Origin: JAGWAJ01 sp026707615
Lineage (GTDB): Bacteria; Acidobacteriota; Vicinamibacteria; Vicinamibacterales; UBA8438
DNA: 64,000 nt
Direction of reading: 5' to 3'
Assembly (NCBI GenBank): GCA_965207595.1
Contig: CBDBMW010000013.1
Location: forward strand, 558,001 to 622,000
Part shown: positions 1-8,473 of the stretch, piece by piece
How positions within the stretch are numbered: position 1 is the stretch's first letter
How the letters are laid out: each line of letters begins with the position of its first letter
The notes under the pieces: generated by a model
The model's input: only the letters and a program-made list of their open reading frames with translations
What the model was told of the DNA's origin: nothing
The model's database searches: none
Program-made: the position numbers and the translations under genes

Positions 1-3
1 CAG

Positions 4-738
4 ATGCCCGCCTCGGACGTGCGCAAGCTCTGCGCGCGCGGCTTCCAGGCTGCGTTCCGGCGCATCCGCCACGTGGTCGAGGGGGAGCGGAACCTGCCCG
101 ACACGCCGGGCCACATCTTCATCTTCAATCACCTCAAGAACCACGAGCACAACACGCTGCCCAACAACTTCCAGCTCACGCTCGACTCGCACTTCGTGAG
201 CGCCATGATTCTCGACCGCCGCTACGGCGACAGCGGCATCCGCGTCGTCCGCAAGAGCCGGGGGACGGAGTACGGCCACCAGGAGTACTACGACCGGCTG
301 GGACACCTGAGCGTCTACACGCCCGAGTCGGACCAGATCGAGGAGACGGCCGAGGAGCGTCAGACGCGGCGCAACGAGTTCTTCGAGACGGCGGGCCGGT
401 ATCTCAGGTCCGGGACGAACCTGATCCTGAGCCCGGAGGGGACGAGCTACTGGACCGAGGACTCGCCCGGCCCGTTCAAGCCGGGCGCCTTCCGACTGGC
501 CGCGAGCGTGGAGCCCGAGCCGTGGATCGTGCCGCTGGCCGTCGCCAACTTCGATCGCCGCATCCACTCGACGGTCTGCGCCGTGGTCATCAAGCGGCCC
601 TTCAAGGTCTCCGAAGTGCTCGGAGACATCGACGACCGGGACCGCCTCGCCCGCTTCCTCGACAACGTGCGGACCGCCTACCGCTCCTACGTCGAGGAGG
701 CGCGCCGCCTGGCCCGCTCCGCCGCCGCATCCGGCTGA
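4..738 (+). CDS. PlsC-like lysophospholipid acyltransferase family protein (possibly 5'-truncated)
   Basis: Glycerolipid acyltransferase fold: an N-terminal block with asparagine and histidine in FNHLKNHEHN (about residues 39-48), which resembles the acyl-acceptor-site motif I region, and a later motif LSPEGTSYW (about 141-149) that matches the 'PEGT/S' glycerophosphate-binding motif III. It would acylate a lysophospholipid or related acceptor at the membrane. The canonical HX4D box is not obvious; NHLKNHEH is the nearest equivalent, so the substrate is unknown. The ATG is 4 bases from the window edge and the frame is open to base 1, so the real protein may begin upstream as part of a larger synthase. 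Its last ~40 bases are imperfectly duplicated just downstream. Confidence 0.6.
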   Translation: MPASDVRKLCARGFQAAFRRIRHVVEGERNLPDTPGHIFIFNHLKNHEHNTLPNNFQLTLDSHFVSAMILDRRYGDSGIRVVRKSRGTEYGHQEYYDRLGHLSVYTPESDQIEETAEERQTRRNEFFETAGRYLRSGTNLILSPEGTSYWTEDSPGPFKPGAFRLAASVEPEPWIVPLAVANFDRRIHSTVCAVVIKRPFKVSEVLGDIDDRDRLARFLDNVRTAYRSYVEEARRLARSAAASG

Positions 739-829
739 CGGCGCGACCGGCGGCGGTCCGCCCGGGGGCACGGGCCTCCCTGGCGATGCGGCGCGCCGGC
801 TGGCCCGCTCCGCCGCGGCCGGCTGACCG
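701..829. repeat. Imperfect direct repeat of the acyltransferase 3' end
   Basis: Bases 701-741, which encode the last residues and stop of the acyltransferase, recur in imperfect form at 792-829. Both copies share the core CTGGCCCGCTCCGCCGC and the following GGCTGAC. The rest of the 160-base gap up to the convergent peptidase gene shows a further GC-rich echo (CGCCTGACCGC) but no gene. Confidence 0.5.
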
Positions 830-898
830 CAGCGGAGCGGGGCGCACCGGATGTCGCGTCCGCCTGACCGCGGCCGGCGGGGCGCCGGATGCCGCGGA

Positions 899-3055
899 TC
901 AGTTCAGGCCGCGGCGGACCAGGAGCGGGCGCACGTCCGGATCGGCGCCCCGGAACGAGCGGAAGAGGTCGAGCGCCTCGACGCTGCCGCCGCGCGAGAG
1001 CAGCGTCTGCCGGAAGTGGTCGCCGTTCTCCCGCAGCAGGCCCCCGTTCTCCCGGAACCACTCCACGGAGTCGGCGTCGAGCACCTCGCTCCAGATGTAG
1101 GAGTAGTAGCCGGCGGAGTAGCCGCTGCTCCAGATGTGCGAGAAGTACGTGCTGCGGTAGCGCGGCGGCACCGCGTCGAGGGCCACGCCGCCCGCCTCGA
1201 GGGCCGCCGCCTCGAACGCTTCGACGCCCGCCGCGTCCGGCACCTCGTCGGCCGTGATCTGGTGCCAGGCCTGGTCGAGGATCGACGCCGCGAGGTACTC
1301 GGTCGTGGCGAAGCCCTGGTTGAGAGTCTGCGTCGCCAGCACGCGGTCGAGGAGGTCGCGCGGCATCGGCTCGCCCGTCTCGTAGTGGACGGCGTAGTTC
1401 TCGAGCACCTCCGGCCAGACCGCCCACATCTCGTTCACCTGCGACGGGTACTCGACGAAATCGCGCGGCACCGACGTCCCGGCGAAGTAGGGGTAGCGGA
1501 CGTCGGAGAAGAAGCCGTGCAGGGCGTGGCCGAACTCGTGGAACATCGTCTCCACCTCGTCGAAGGTGAGCAGCGTCGGCTCTCCCTCCGGCGGCTTCGG
1601 CACGTTGAGGTGGTTGCCGACGACGGGCGCCGTCCCGAGCAGGTGCGACTGCGAGACGTACGCGTTCATCCAGGCGCCGCCCCGCTTCGACGGCCGGGCG
1701 TAGAAGTCGCCCAGGAAGAGCCCGAGGGGGGAGCCGTCGGCATCGAACACCTCCCAGACCCGGACGTCGGGGTGGTAGGTCGGCAGCTCGGGCCGCTCCT
1801 CGAACGTCAGTCCGTAGAGGCGGGTCGCGGCGAAGAAGACGCCCTTCTCGAGCACCGAGTCGATCTCGAAGTAGGGCCGCAGCTCGGAGGCGTCGAAGGC
1901 GTAGCGATCGGCCCGCACCTTCTCGGTGTAGTAGGACCAGTCCCACGCGGCCAGCTCGATGGCGTCCCCCTCGGCGGCGGCCATGGCCTCCAGATCGGCC
2001 GCCTCGCGCCGCGCGTTGGCGACCGCGGGCGGGGCGAGGCTGGCCAGCCGCTCGTTGACCGCGTCGACGGTCTGCGCGGTCTGGGCCTCCAGAATGTAGG
2101 CGGCGTGGTTCGGGTAGCCGAGCATCCCGGCCCGCTCCGCCCGCAGCCGCGCCATCGTCGTGATCACCTCGCGGTTGTCGTACTCGCCGCCCTGGCTGCC
2201 CCGCGCGAGCGAGGCGCGCGTGATCCGCTCGCGGAGCGCGCGGTCGTCGAGCGAGGCCAGCGCCGGCTGGCCGCTCGTGTTCAGCAGCGGGATGACGTAC
2301 TGCCCGTCGAGGCCGCGCGCCGCCGCCGCCTCGGCCGCCGCCGCCACCTGGTCGTCGGGCAGGCCGGCGAGCGCGTCGCGCGAGTCCACGGACACGGCCG
2401 AGGCGTTCACCTCGTCGAGGACGTTGCGCATGAAGCGGGTCTCGAGCGAGGCGAGGTCGGCGTTGATCTCCCGCATCCGCTCTTTCCCGGCCTCGTCGAG
2501 CTCGGCGCCGGCCCGCACGAAGTCCTCGTGGTACTTCTCGATCAGGCGGACGGACTCCGCGTCGAGCCCGAGCGACGAACGCTCGGCGTGGAGCGCCGCC
2601 ACCCGCCCGAACAGGGCATCGTTCAGCAGGATGCGATCGTTGTGAGCCGCGAGCTGCGGCGCCACCGCGCTCCGGATCTCGTCGAGGGCGTCGCTGGTGT
2701 GGGCGCTCGAGAGCGCGAAGAAGGTCGTCGCCACCCGGTTGAGCAACTGACCCGAGCGCTCGAGCGCGACGATGGTGTTCTCGAACGTCGGCGCCTCCGT
2801 CAGGGCGGCGATCGCCTCGACCTCCGCGATCTGCTCCGCCATCCCCCGCTCGAACGCCGGCCCGTAGTGCGACTCGTGGATGCGGTCGAACGGCGGGAGC
2901 CGGTAGGGCAGCGGGCTCTCGGTCAGGAACGGGTTGTCGGCCATTGCCTCCTGCTCCGCGGCTTCGAGGGTGGCGCCCGGGCCGAACGCGGCGGGCCCGC
3001 CCACCAGCATCAGCGCCGTGCCGATCAGCGCCGTCCTTGTGAACTTCGACTTCAT
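899..3055 (-). CDS. Secreted M3 family metallopeptidase (oligopeptidase A / dipeptidyl carboxypeptidase type)
   Basis: 718-residue zinc peptidase. An N-terminal signal peptide (MKSKFTRTALIGTALMLVGG, then an Ala/Gly-rich stretch) suggests export, probably to the periplasm, where it would degrade short peptides. The M3 zinc motif HEFGH lies near residue 505 and is followed by LHGFFSDVRYPYFAGT, as in Dcp/OpdA enzymes. Length matches the family (about 680-720). I chose the ATG at 3055 because GGGAGGT lies 6-7 nt upstream and a clean signal peptide follows; a longer open frame exists upstream but lacks these. It is divergent from the helicase gene. M3-family assignment is secure; the exact cleavage mode (endo- or dipeptidyl) is not determined. 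Confidence 0.93.
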   Translation of the reverse strand: MKSKFTRTALIGTALMLVGGPAAFGPGATLEAAEQEAMADNPFLTESPLPYRLPPFDRIHESHYGPAFERGMAEQIAEVEAIAALTEAPTFENTIVALERSGQLLNRVATTFFALSSAHTSDALDEIRSAVAPQLAAHNDRILLNDALFGRVAALHAERSSLGLDAESVRLIEKYHEDFVRAGAELDEAGKERMREINADLASLETRFMRNVLDEVNASAVSVDSRDALAGLPDDQVAAAAEAAAARGLDGQYVIPLLNTSGQPALASLDDRALRERITRASLARGSQGGEYDNREVITTMARLRAERAGMLGYPNHAAYILEAQTAQTVDAVNERLASLAPPAVANARREAADLEAMAAAEGDAIELAAWDWSYYTEKVRADRYAFDASELRPYFEIDSVLEKGVFFAATRLYGLTFEERPELPTYHPDVRVWEVFDADGSPLGLFLGDFYARPSKRGGAWMNAYVSQSHLLGTAPVVGNHLNVPKPPEGEPTLLTFDEVETMFHEFGHALHGFFSDVRYPYFAGTSVPRDFVEYPSQVNEMWAVWPEVLENYAVHYETGEPMPRDLLDRVLATQTLNQGFATTEYLAASILDQAWHQITADEVPDAAGVEAFEAAALEAGGVALDAVPPRYRSTYFSHIWSSGYSAGYYSYIWSEVLDADSVEWFRENGGLLRENGDHFRQTLLSRGGSVEALDLFRSFRGADPDVRPLLVRRGLN

Positions 3056-3210
3056 GCTCAGACCTCCCGGGACTTCCAGTCGCCAAGAGCCTATCGCGAT
3101 TCCGCCCTGCAGGATCGCGTTGCGGGATAATGGCGCGGGAGGTCGAGCCGCGGCCGGGCGGACAGCAGCCGCGAGGCTGCGCCGCGGAACGTCCGAACAG
3201 CGTCTTTGCG

Positions 3211-3225
3211 CCGGCGCAGACTCCC
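3211..3225 (-). repeat. REP-like element core (reverse orientation)
   Basis: The minus strand reads GGGAGTCTGCGCCGG, the core of a short repeat family also seen at 6375, 42352, 42456, 42978, 44887, 47289, 62288 and 63134. Here it lies between the divergent peptidase and helicase genes, in the stretch just before the chosen helicase start, which argues that this stretch is leader and not coding. Confidence 0.5.
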
Positions 3226-3276
3226 GACGCGCCCGCCGGGGCGCGGCAGCACGGCGAAGCGGGCTCGCGGCACAAG

Positions 3277-5493
3277 ATGACAGGCTCGTTCCGGGGCGGC
3301 GCATCGGCCGCCGGTCGCCCCGACGCCGGCCCGCCGGAGCGCCAGGCGTTGGCCGGCCTCGTGGAGCGCGTCACCTTCCACAATCCCGACAACGGCTTCT
3401 CGGTCCTGCGGGTGAAGGCGCGCGGGCAGCGGGGTCTGGTGACGGTGGTCGGCCACGCGGCGGCCGTCACCCCCGGCGAGTGGGTCACCGCGACCGGCGA
3501 GTGGGTGCACGACCGGGTCCACGGCCCGCAGTTCCGGGCCCGCTTCCTCAAGGCGTCCGAGCCGACCTCGCACGACGGCATCCAGCGCTACCTCGGGTCG
3601 GGCCTCATCCGCGGCATCGGGCCGGTCTACGCGAAGAAGCTCGTGTCGGCCTTCGGTGACGGCATCTTCGACGTGATCGATGCATCCCCCGAGCGGCTGC
3701 GGGAGGTAGACGGCATTGGCTCGGTCCGGGCGGAGCGCATCCGCGGGGCGTGGGCCGAGCAGAAGATGGTCCGCGAGATCATGCTCTTCCTGCACGGGCA
3801 CGGCGTGGGAACGGCGCGCGCGGTGCGGATCTTCAGAACCTACGGCGCCGACGCCATCGAGGTGATGTCGACGAACCCGTACCGGCTGTCTCGCGACATC
3901 CGCGGCATCGGATTCAGGACCGCCGACGCGCTGGCCATGCGGCTCGGCATCGAGAAGACGGCCGCCATCCGGCTGCGCGCGGGCGTCGCGCACGCCCTGG
4001 CCGAGGCGATGGACGAGGGCCACTGCGGCCTGCCGGCGGCCGAGCTGACGCCGGCGGCGGCGCGGCTGCTCGAGGCGCCGGAGCGCCTCGTGGAGGCGGC
4101 GACGGAGGCGGAGCGGGCGGCGGGGGCCCTCGTCGCCGACCGGGTCGGCGGGACGCCGTGCGTCTTCCTGGCCGGCCTGCACCACGCGGAACGGGCCATC
4201 GCGGCGCGCGTGCGGGGCATTGCGGCGGCGCCCCTGCCCTGGGCGGCGATCGACGCGGAGCGGGCGGTTCCGTGGATCGAGCGGCGGATCCGGCTCGCGC
4301 TCGCCCCGAGCCAGGTCGCGGCGGTCCGGCTCGCGCTCGCGTCGAAGGTGCTGGTGGTCACGGGCGGTCCCGGCGTCGGGAAGACGACCCTCGTCAACGC
4401 CGTGCTCGGCATCCTGGCCGCCAGGGGCGTCACGATCGCGCTCTGCGCCCCGACGGGCCGGGCGGCCCGCCGCCTGCGCGAGACCACCGGCCTGGAGGCG
4501 CGGACGATCCACCGGCTGCTGGAGGTCGATCCGGCATCCGGCGGCTTCCGCCGGGGGCCGGATCACCCGCTGGAGTGCGACCTGCTGGTGGTCGACGAGA
4601 TGTCGATGGTCGACGTGCCGCTGATGCACGCGCTCGCGGCCGCCGTGCCCGACAGCGCGGCGCTGCTCCTGGTCGGCGACATCGATCAGTTGCCGTCGGT
4701 GGGGCCGGGGCAGGTGCTGGCCGATCTCATCGGCTCCGGGGCGGTCCCGGTGGTGCGGCTGACCGAGGTGTTCCGGCAGGCGGCCCGGAGCCGCATCATC
4801 GTCAACGCCCACCGCGTCAACGAGGGCGAGCTGCCCGACCTCCGCCGTCCGGACGATCCCGCCAGCGACTTCTACTTCGTGCCCGCGAACGAGCCGGCCG
4901 CGGCGGCGGACCGGATTCGGGAGCTGGTCGAGAGCCGCATCCCGCGGCGCTTCGGCCTCGATCCGATCCGCGACGTGCAGGTGCTCTGTCCCATGAACCG
5001 GGGCGCGGCGGGCGCGCGGTCCCTGAACCTCGCGCTGCAGGCGGCGCTCAACCCGGCCGGCGCGCGCCGCGTGGAGCGCTTCGGCTGGACCTTCGCGCCC
5101 GGCGACAAGGTGATGCAGATCCAGAACGACTACGACAAGGAGGTCTACAACGGCGACATCGGCCGCGTCGACGACGTCGACCCCGAGCTGGGCGAGCTGA
5201 GCGCCCGCTTCGACGACCGCGCCGTCACCTACGGGTTCGGCGAGCTCGACGCCCTCGTCCCCGCCTACGCGACGACCATCCACAAGAGCCAGGGCTCGGA
5301 GTACCCCGCCGTCGTCCTCCCGCTCCTCACCGAGCACTACATCATGCTGCAGCGGAACCTGCTCTACACCGGCCTGACCCGCGGCCGCAGGCTGGTCGTG
5401 CTGGTGGGGCAGCCGAAGGCGGTGGCCATCGCGGTCCGGACGGTCTCCGGTCGCCGCCGCTGGTCGAAGCTGCGGGAGTGGCTGACCGCCTGA
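3277..5493 (+). CDS. recD2: RecD2-like ATP-dependent 5'-3' DNA helicase (RecBCD-independent)
   Basis: 738-residue superfamily 1B helicase. In order: an N-terminal OB-like segment (LVERVTFHNPDNGFSVLRVK), a helix-hairpin-helix region around residues 110-220 (GSGLIRGIGPVYAKKLV, VDGIGSVRAERI), Walker A GGPGVGKTT near 364, Walker B VVDEMSMVD near 440, and a C-terminal motif ATTIHKSQGSEYP followed by LLYTGLTRGR. This matches RecD2, which unwinds DNA in repair without RecB or RecC. The ATG at 3277 begins just before the conserved N-terminus; the frame is open from an ATG at 3130, but that extension contains the REP-like sequence and has no family resemblance. No clear Shine-Dalgarno sequence precedes either start. 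No recB or recC is visible nearby. Confidence 0.92.
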   Translation: MTGSFRGGASAAGRPDAGPPERQALAGLVERVTFHNPDNGFSVLRVKARGQRGLVTVVGHAAAVTPGEWVTATGEWVHDRVHGPQFRARFLKASEPTSHDGIQRYLGSGLIRGIGPVYAKKLVSAFGDGIFDVIDASPERLREVDGIGSVRAERIRGAWAEQKMVREIMLFLHGHGVGTARAVRIFRTYGADAIEVMSTNPYRLSRDIRGIGFRTADALAMRLGIEKTAAIRLRAGVAHALAEAMDEGHCGLPAAELTPAAARLLEAPERLVEAATEAERAAGALVADRVGGTPCVFLAGLHHAERAIAARVRGIAAAPLPWAAIDAERAVPWIERRIRLALAPSQVAAVRLALASKVLVVTGGPGVGKTTLVNAVLGILAARGVTIALCAPTGRAARRLRETTGLEARTIHRLLEVDPASGGFRRGPDHPLECDLLVVDEMSMVDVPLMHALAAAVPDSAALLLVGDIDQLPSVGPGQVLADLIGSGAVPVVRLTEVFRQAARSRIIVNAHRVNEGELPDLRRPDDPASDFYFVPANEPAAAADRIRELVESRIPRRFGLDPIRDVQVLCPMNRGAAGARSLNLALQAALNPAGARRVERFGWTFAPGDKVMQIQNDYDKEVYNGDIGRVDDVDPELGELSARFDDRAVTYGFGELDALVPAYATTIHKSQGSEYPAVVLPLLTEHYIMLQRNLLYTGLTRGRRLVVLVGQPKAVAIAVRTVSGRRRWSKLREWLTA

Positions 5494-5540
5494 GCGGCCG
5501 CGGCCCGGCGGCGCCTGTCCGACCCTCCGATCCTTGCTGC

Positions 5541-5713
5541 TCCCCGAGGCCGAGCGCGCCTTGCCGGCGGCGGGTCGATGCCCTCGTAGACGGCAGCGCC
5601 GCTCCCTTGCCACTCCCCGAGGCCGAGCGTGCCTTGCCGGCGGCGGGTCGATGCCCTCGCAGACCGCAGCGCCGCCTCGCTTCCTGAGGCCGAGCGCGCC
5701 TTGCCGGCAACGG
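5541..5713. repeat. Tandem repeat, about 2.4 copies of a 67-73 bp unit
   Basis: The phrase GAGGCCGAGCGCGCCTTGCC begins at 5546, again at 5619 (one T variant) and again at 5686, giving spacings of 73 and 67 bp. Between the phrases a second block (GGCGGCGGGTCGATGCCCTC) occurs twice. The array fills the intergenic space after recD2 and ends about 40 bp before the next gene's ribosome binding site. Each unit is rich in short inverted GC arms. No gene is visible in it. Confidence 0.75.
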
Positions 5714-5753
5714 AACGGGATGGGAATCCGTCTAATTCCTATAGGAGGAAGTG

Positions 5754-6341
5754 ATGAGAAAGGGAACGTCGATGATGTGGTTGCTGACGGCGGTAGTGGC
5801 AGCTGCTGGGGTGGGGGTGGCAGCCCCTGCCAGCCTGGCCGAGCCGGAGCCGGCCGTAATGGCATCGGTGGCGTCCGGTGTGGCCCTCGTGGCCTCGATC
5901 CCCGTCGCGCCGTCGAACGACGCCGCGCCGGAGGCCGCCTGCGAGTTCACGCACCGGGGCGACCAGAGTCGAAGCCTCGAGCTCGCCGTGACGGGACTGC
6001 ACCGGACGGATGACGGAGCGCGCGCCACGCTCGCGTGGGCGGCACCGCCATTCACGTCGCACCTCGACGGCTACGAGTATCGCGCCCATGTCGGTCGCGA
6101 GGGTCCGCGCGGCGCGGTGTGGGTCGACACGGGCGCCCTGGCCCCGACCCTCGTGCTGCCTGCCGCCCTGTCGGGACGTGACCATGCGTTCGAGGTGGTG
6201 GCGCGCTACCGCTATCCGCTGGGAGACGGCCACGTCTACTACTGGTACGGACCGGCGGCCATCACGGGGAACGCAGGGTGGGCGAGCGCCGGATGCGGTT
6301 CGGTCTTCGGCCATCCGGACACGACGCTCGCGTACGAATGA
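5754..6341 (+). CDS. Secreted protein with a fibronectin-III-like domain, function unknown
   Basis: 195 residues. The N-terminus MRKGTSMMWLLTAVVAAAG followed by Ala-rich sequence and a SLA/EPE junction is a good signal peptide. The mature part has alternating beta-strand patterns typical of a single Fn3/Ig fold (ARATLAWAAPPF, LDGYEYRAHV, HAFEVVARYRYP), including the Fn3-like 'GYEYRA' and 'FEVVARY' strands. AGGAGG at 5743-5748 sits 5 nt before the ATG at 5754, so that codon is preferred over the adjacent GTG at 5751. It lies downstream of the tandem repeat and has no recognisable enzyme motif. Confidence 0.75.
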   Translation: MRKGTSMMWLLTAVVAAAGVGVAAPASLAEPEPAVMASVASGVALVASIPVAPSNDAAPEAACEFTHRGDQSRSLELAVTGLHRTDDGARATLAWAAPPFTSHLDGYEYRAHVGREGPRGAVWVDTGALAPTLVLPAALSGRDHAFEVVARYRYPLGDGHVYYWYGPAAITGNAGWASAGCGSVFGHPDTTLAYE

Positions 6342-6374
6342 CGGCAGGCCGTTCGCTGCGGCTCGGGTAGCGCC

Positions 6375-6390
6375 GGAGTCTGCGCCGCAG
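6375..6390 (+). repeat. REP-like element core
   Basis: GGAGTCTGCGCCGCAG, an exact family core, 34 bp after the Fn3-like gene. It can fold with GCTGCGGC just upstream (6357-6364), giving an 8-bp stem with GCCGCAGC. The rest of the 6342-6500 gap, between two convergent genes, holds GC-rich inverted arms but no gene. Confidence 0.5.
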
Positions 6391-6500
6391 CACAGGCGAC
6401 GCGAGTGCCTGGCCGTAGCGAGCGCAGGCTTCCGACGCGCCCGCGAGGGCGCGCTGGCGCTCCCGGCACGGCGCCGGGAGGGCGGAGAACGATCTCGAGC

Positions 6501-7286
6501 TCACGCCCGCCGGCGCCGTGACCGGCGCCAGGCACCTCCGAGCAGCAGCAGCCCGAGCCCCACGAGCGCCGGCAGCGGCAGCACCGGCACCGCCGCCGCG
6601 CAATCGCCCCGGAACTCGTCCAGCGTCCGCAGCCAGGCTCGGAAGCCGTCGTCCGCCGGAGTGCACAGGCCGGCGTTGTCCTCGATCCGTAGCCGGCGCA
6701 GGCTCCCCATGTGCCGCACGCTCTCCGGCAGGGTGCCGGTCAGCCGGTTCTGGTGGAGACGCAACTCCCAGACGTTGGCCAGCTTGCCCAGGCTGGAGGG
6801 GACGGTTCCGCCGAGCGCATTGTTGGAGAGGCGCAGGACCTCGAGCTCGGCGAGATCTCCGAGCTCGGCGGGAATCGCACCGGTCAGGGCGTTGTTGGAG
6901 AGGCGCAGGTCCTTGAGTCGGGCCAGCGTTCCCAGCTCCGGCGGGATCGTGCCGCGCAGGTTGTTGCCGCCGGGTCCGCAGAGATCGAGACTGGTGACCC
7001 GGCCCCCCTCGGTCCGGACGCCGAACCAGGTGCCGAGGGGTTCCGCGCTGAGCCAGTTGGTGCGGTCGATCCAGTCGGCCCCGCCGGCTGCGTGGTACAG
7101 GGCGACGAGCGCCGCGCGGTCACCCGCGTGGTCCTGACCCTGCTGCAAGCCCCGGGCTCCGGCGAGCCGCGCGCCGGGCGCGCACGGATCCGCCGGCTGG
7201 GCTCGCGCCTCTCCCGTGAGGCCGACGACCAGCGCGACCCCGAGCAGCGAGCCGACGAAACTCCCCGGCGCAGACCTGCCGTTCAA
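6501..7286 (-). CDS. Secreted leucine-rich-repeat protein with C-terminal sorting-type anchor
   Basis: 261 residues. After a signal peptide (SLLGVALVVGLTGEARAQ) comes an LRR N-cap-like helix region (DRAALVALYHAAGG...W) of the type seen in plant-like bacterial LRR proteins. About five LRR units follow (LRGTIPPELGTLARLKDLRLS, LTGAIPAELGDLAELEVLRLS and so on), each near 24 residues. The C-terminus reads VPVLPLPALVGLGLLLLGG, then an Arg-rich tail, resembling the VP/PEP-CTERM or IPTL-CTERM tripartite sorting signal. The start is a TTG at 7286, chosen because GGAGGAGGT lies 6 nt upstream; an ATG frame extension lacks one. It is probably displayed on the cell surface, with unknown ligand. Confidence 0.8.
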   Translation of the reverse strand: MNGRSAPGSFVGSLLGVALVVGLTGEARAQPADPCAPGARLAGARGLQQGQDHAGDRAALVALYHAAGGADWIDRTNWLSAEPLGTWFGVRTEGGRVTSLDLCGPGGNNLRGTIPPELGTLARLKDLRLSNNALTGAIPAELGDLAELEVLRLSNNALGGTVPSSLGKLANVWELRLHQNRLTGTLPESVRHMGSLRRLRIEDNAGLCTPADDGFRAWLRTLDEFRGDCAAAVPVLPLPALVGLGLLLLGGAWRRSRRRRA

Positions 7287-7324
7287 TCTCCGACCTCCTC
7301 CGCAACGGACACCAGCGTCCCGGC

Positions 7325-7789
7325 TCAGCGCGCTGGCAGCACTTCCAACCGGACCCCGACCCGGCGGCAGTCGTCGATGACGCCGTCCGGATGGAACGTG
7401 CACGCGAGGGCGATGGCCCCTTCGAGCGGCGGACCGACAACGATGAAGTCGTCGTCTCCGCCGACATCCAGCACGGCGTCCACGGTCTCCGCGGCACCGG
7501 TCCCGACCTCGACGCCGGACCGGACGACGCGCCCGAAGCCGGGCAGCGAGATGAGTACCGAGTACGTGCCCGGCGGCAGTCCGGAGATGCGGTAGCGCCC
7601 TTCCAGGTCGGTCACCTCCAGGCGTGGCTCGGGCGAGGCCGGGCCTCTTCTCAGCTCGACGGTGGCTCCCGGAAGCGGCTCGCCGTCGGTGTCGACCACC
7701 CGGCCCGCGATGGCTCCCTCCTGCGCGAGGGCGGACGCGGTCAGCCAGACGGCCACGGCCAGGAGCGCCCAGGTAGATGCACGTGGCAT
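7325..7789 (-). CDS. Secreted carboxypeptidase-regulatory-like (CarbRegD) domain protein
   Basis: 154 residues. Signal peptide MPRASTWALLAVAVWLTASA followed by LAQ, then one classical CarboxypepD_reg beta-sandwich (IAGRVVDTDGEPLPGATVEL ... LEGRYRISGLPPGTYSVLIS, about 25-100). That domain is common at the N-terminus of TonB-dependent receptors, but no barrel follows here. The C-terminal ~50 residues contain two cysteines (ACTF, DDCR). GGGAGGT 6 nt before the ATG at 7789 fixes the start. It precedes the LRR gene on the same strand with a 38-base gap, so the two may be co-transcribed. Confidence 0.78.
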   Translation of the reverse strand: MPRASTWALLAVAVWLTASALAQEGAIAGRVVDTDGEPLPGATVELRRGPASPEPRLEVTDLEGRYRISGLPPGTYSVLISLPGFGRVVRSGVEVGTGAAETVDAVLDVGGDDDFIVVGPPLEGAIALACTFHPDGVIDDCRRVGVRLEVLPAR

Positions 7790-7905
7790 CGCGGCACCTC
7801 CCTTCGCAGTCGCAGGCTTCATTCTAGCGCCGTCGAGGGCGGCGTCGGCATGCGGAGGTGCGGCGTGCGGGGAGCGGGTCGGTCCCCCGTTGACGGGAGC
7901 GGACA

Positions 7906-8295
7906 TCAGCCGGCGGCAGCGGGCGGGGCGTCCGTCGCCGTGCGCAGCGCCTTCAGCCGGGCTGCGATGTGCTGCGCGGTGCGCTCGTTGTAGTTGCGCA
8001 CCCGGCCACCGAGGAGGAACGCCTCCACGATCAGCACGAAGAACGGAATGATCAACGGGATGCCGAAGAAGAGCAGCATCGAGAGGAGCCAGTAGGGGAT
8101 GAAGCAGCAGATGTACAGGATGCCCAGCGCCGTCTGTCCCAGATAGAAGCGGTGGGCTCCGAGGCCGCCCAGGAAGAGGCAGAGCAGGACCGCTACGGTC
8201 GTGTCCTTCCGGCTGCCCCCGAGCTCGGCGAGAAACAGCGTGCGCTCTTCTTCCGTCAGGTCCCGCATCGCCAGCGCGCCGGTCCCGTCAGACAT
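7906..8295 (-). CDS. TM2 domain-containing membrane protein
   Basis: 129 residues. A short charged N-terminus is followed by the TM2 signature: helix 1 TTVAVLLCLFLGGLGAHRFY, the turn LGQTALGILY, then two further hydrophobic stretches ending in FFVLIVEAFLLGG. GGGGAGG is placed 5-6 nt before the ATG at 8295. TM2 proteins are small inner-membrane proteins of unknown biochemical role. It is upstream of the CarbRegD gene on the same strand. Confidence 0.85.
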   Translation of the reverse strand: MSDGTGALAMRDLTEEERTLFLAELGGSRKDTTVAVLLCLFLGGLGAHRFYLGQTALGILYICCFIPYWLLSMLLFFGIPLIIPFFVLIVEAFLLGGRVRNYNERTAQHIAARLKALRTATDAPPAAAG

Positions 8296-8473
8296 GAAGC
8301 CTCCCCGGTCATCCGAGGTGAACGAAGGGCGATCCTACTCGGTGCGGGTGTCAACACCAAGCGGTCGTGTTCTGCCGTGAAGTCGCCGGCCCGGGGGCTA
8401 TTGCACGCCGGCCCGCCACGGGCCGCACGGCCGCCGCCGCAAGCTGCCACCGTTCGTCCCCGCAACGGCCCGG

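Noticed and set aside
687..3581. Very long ORFs overlapping the M3 peptidase (964 codons) and many similar ones elsewhere
   Set aside because: Arg/Gly/Ala-rich low-complexity translations in the wrong frame, produced by high GC content; the true genes in the other frame have motifs and ribosome binding sites.
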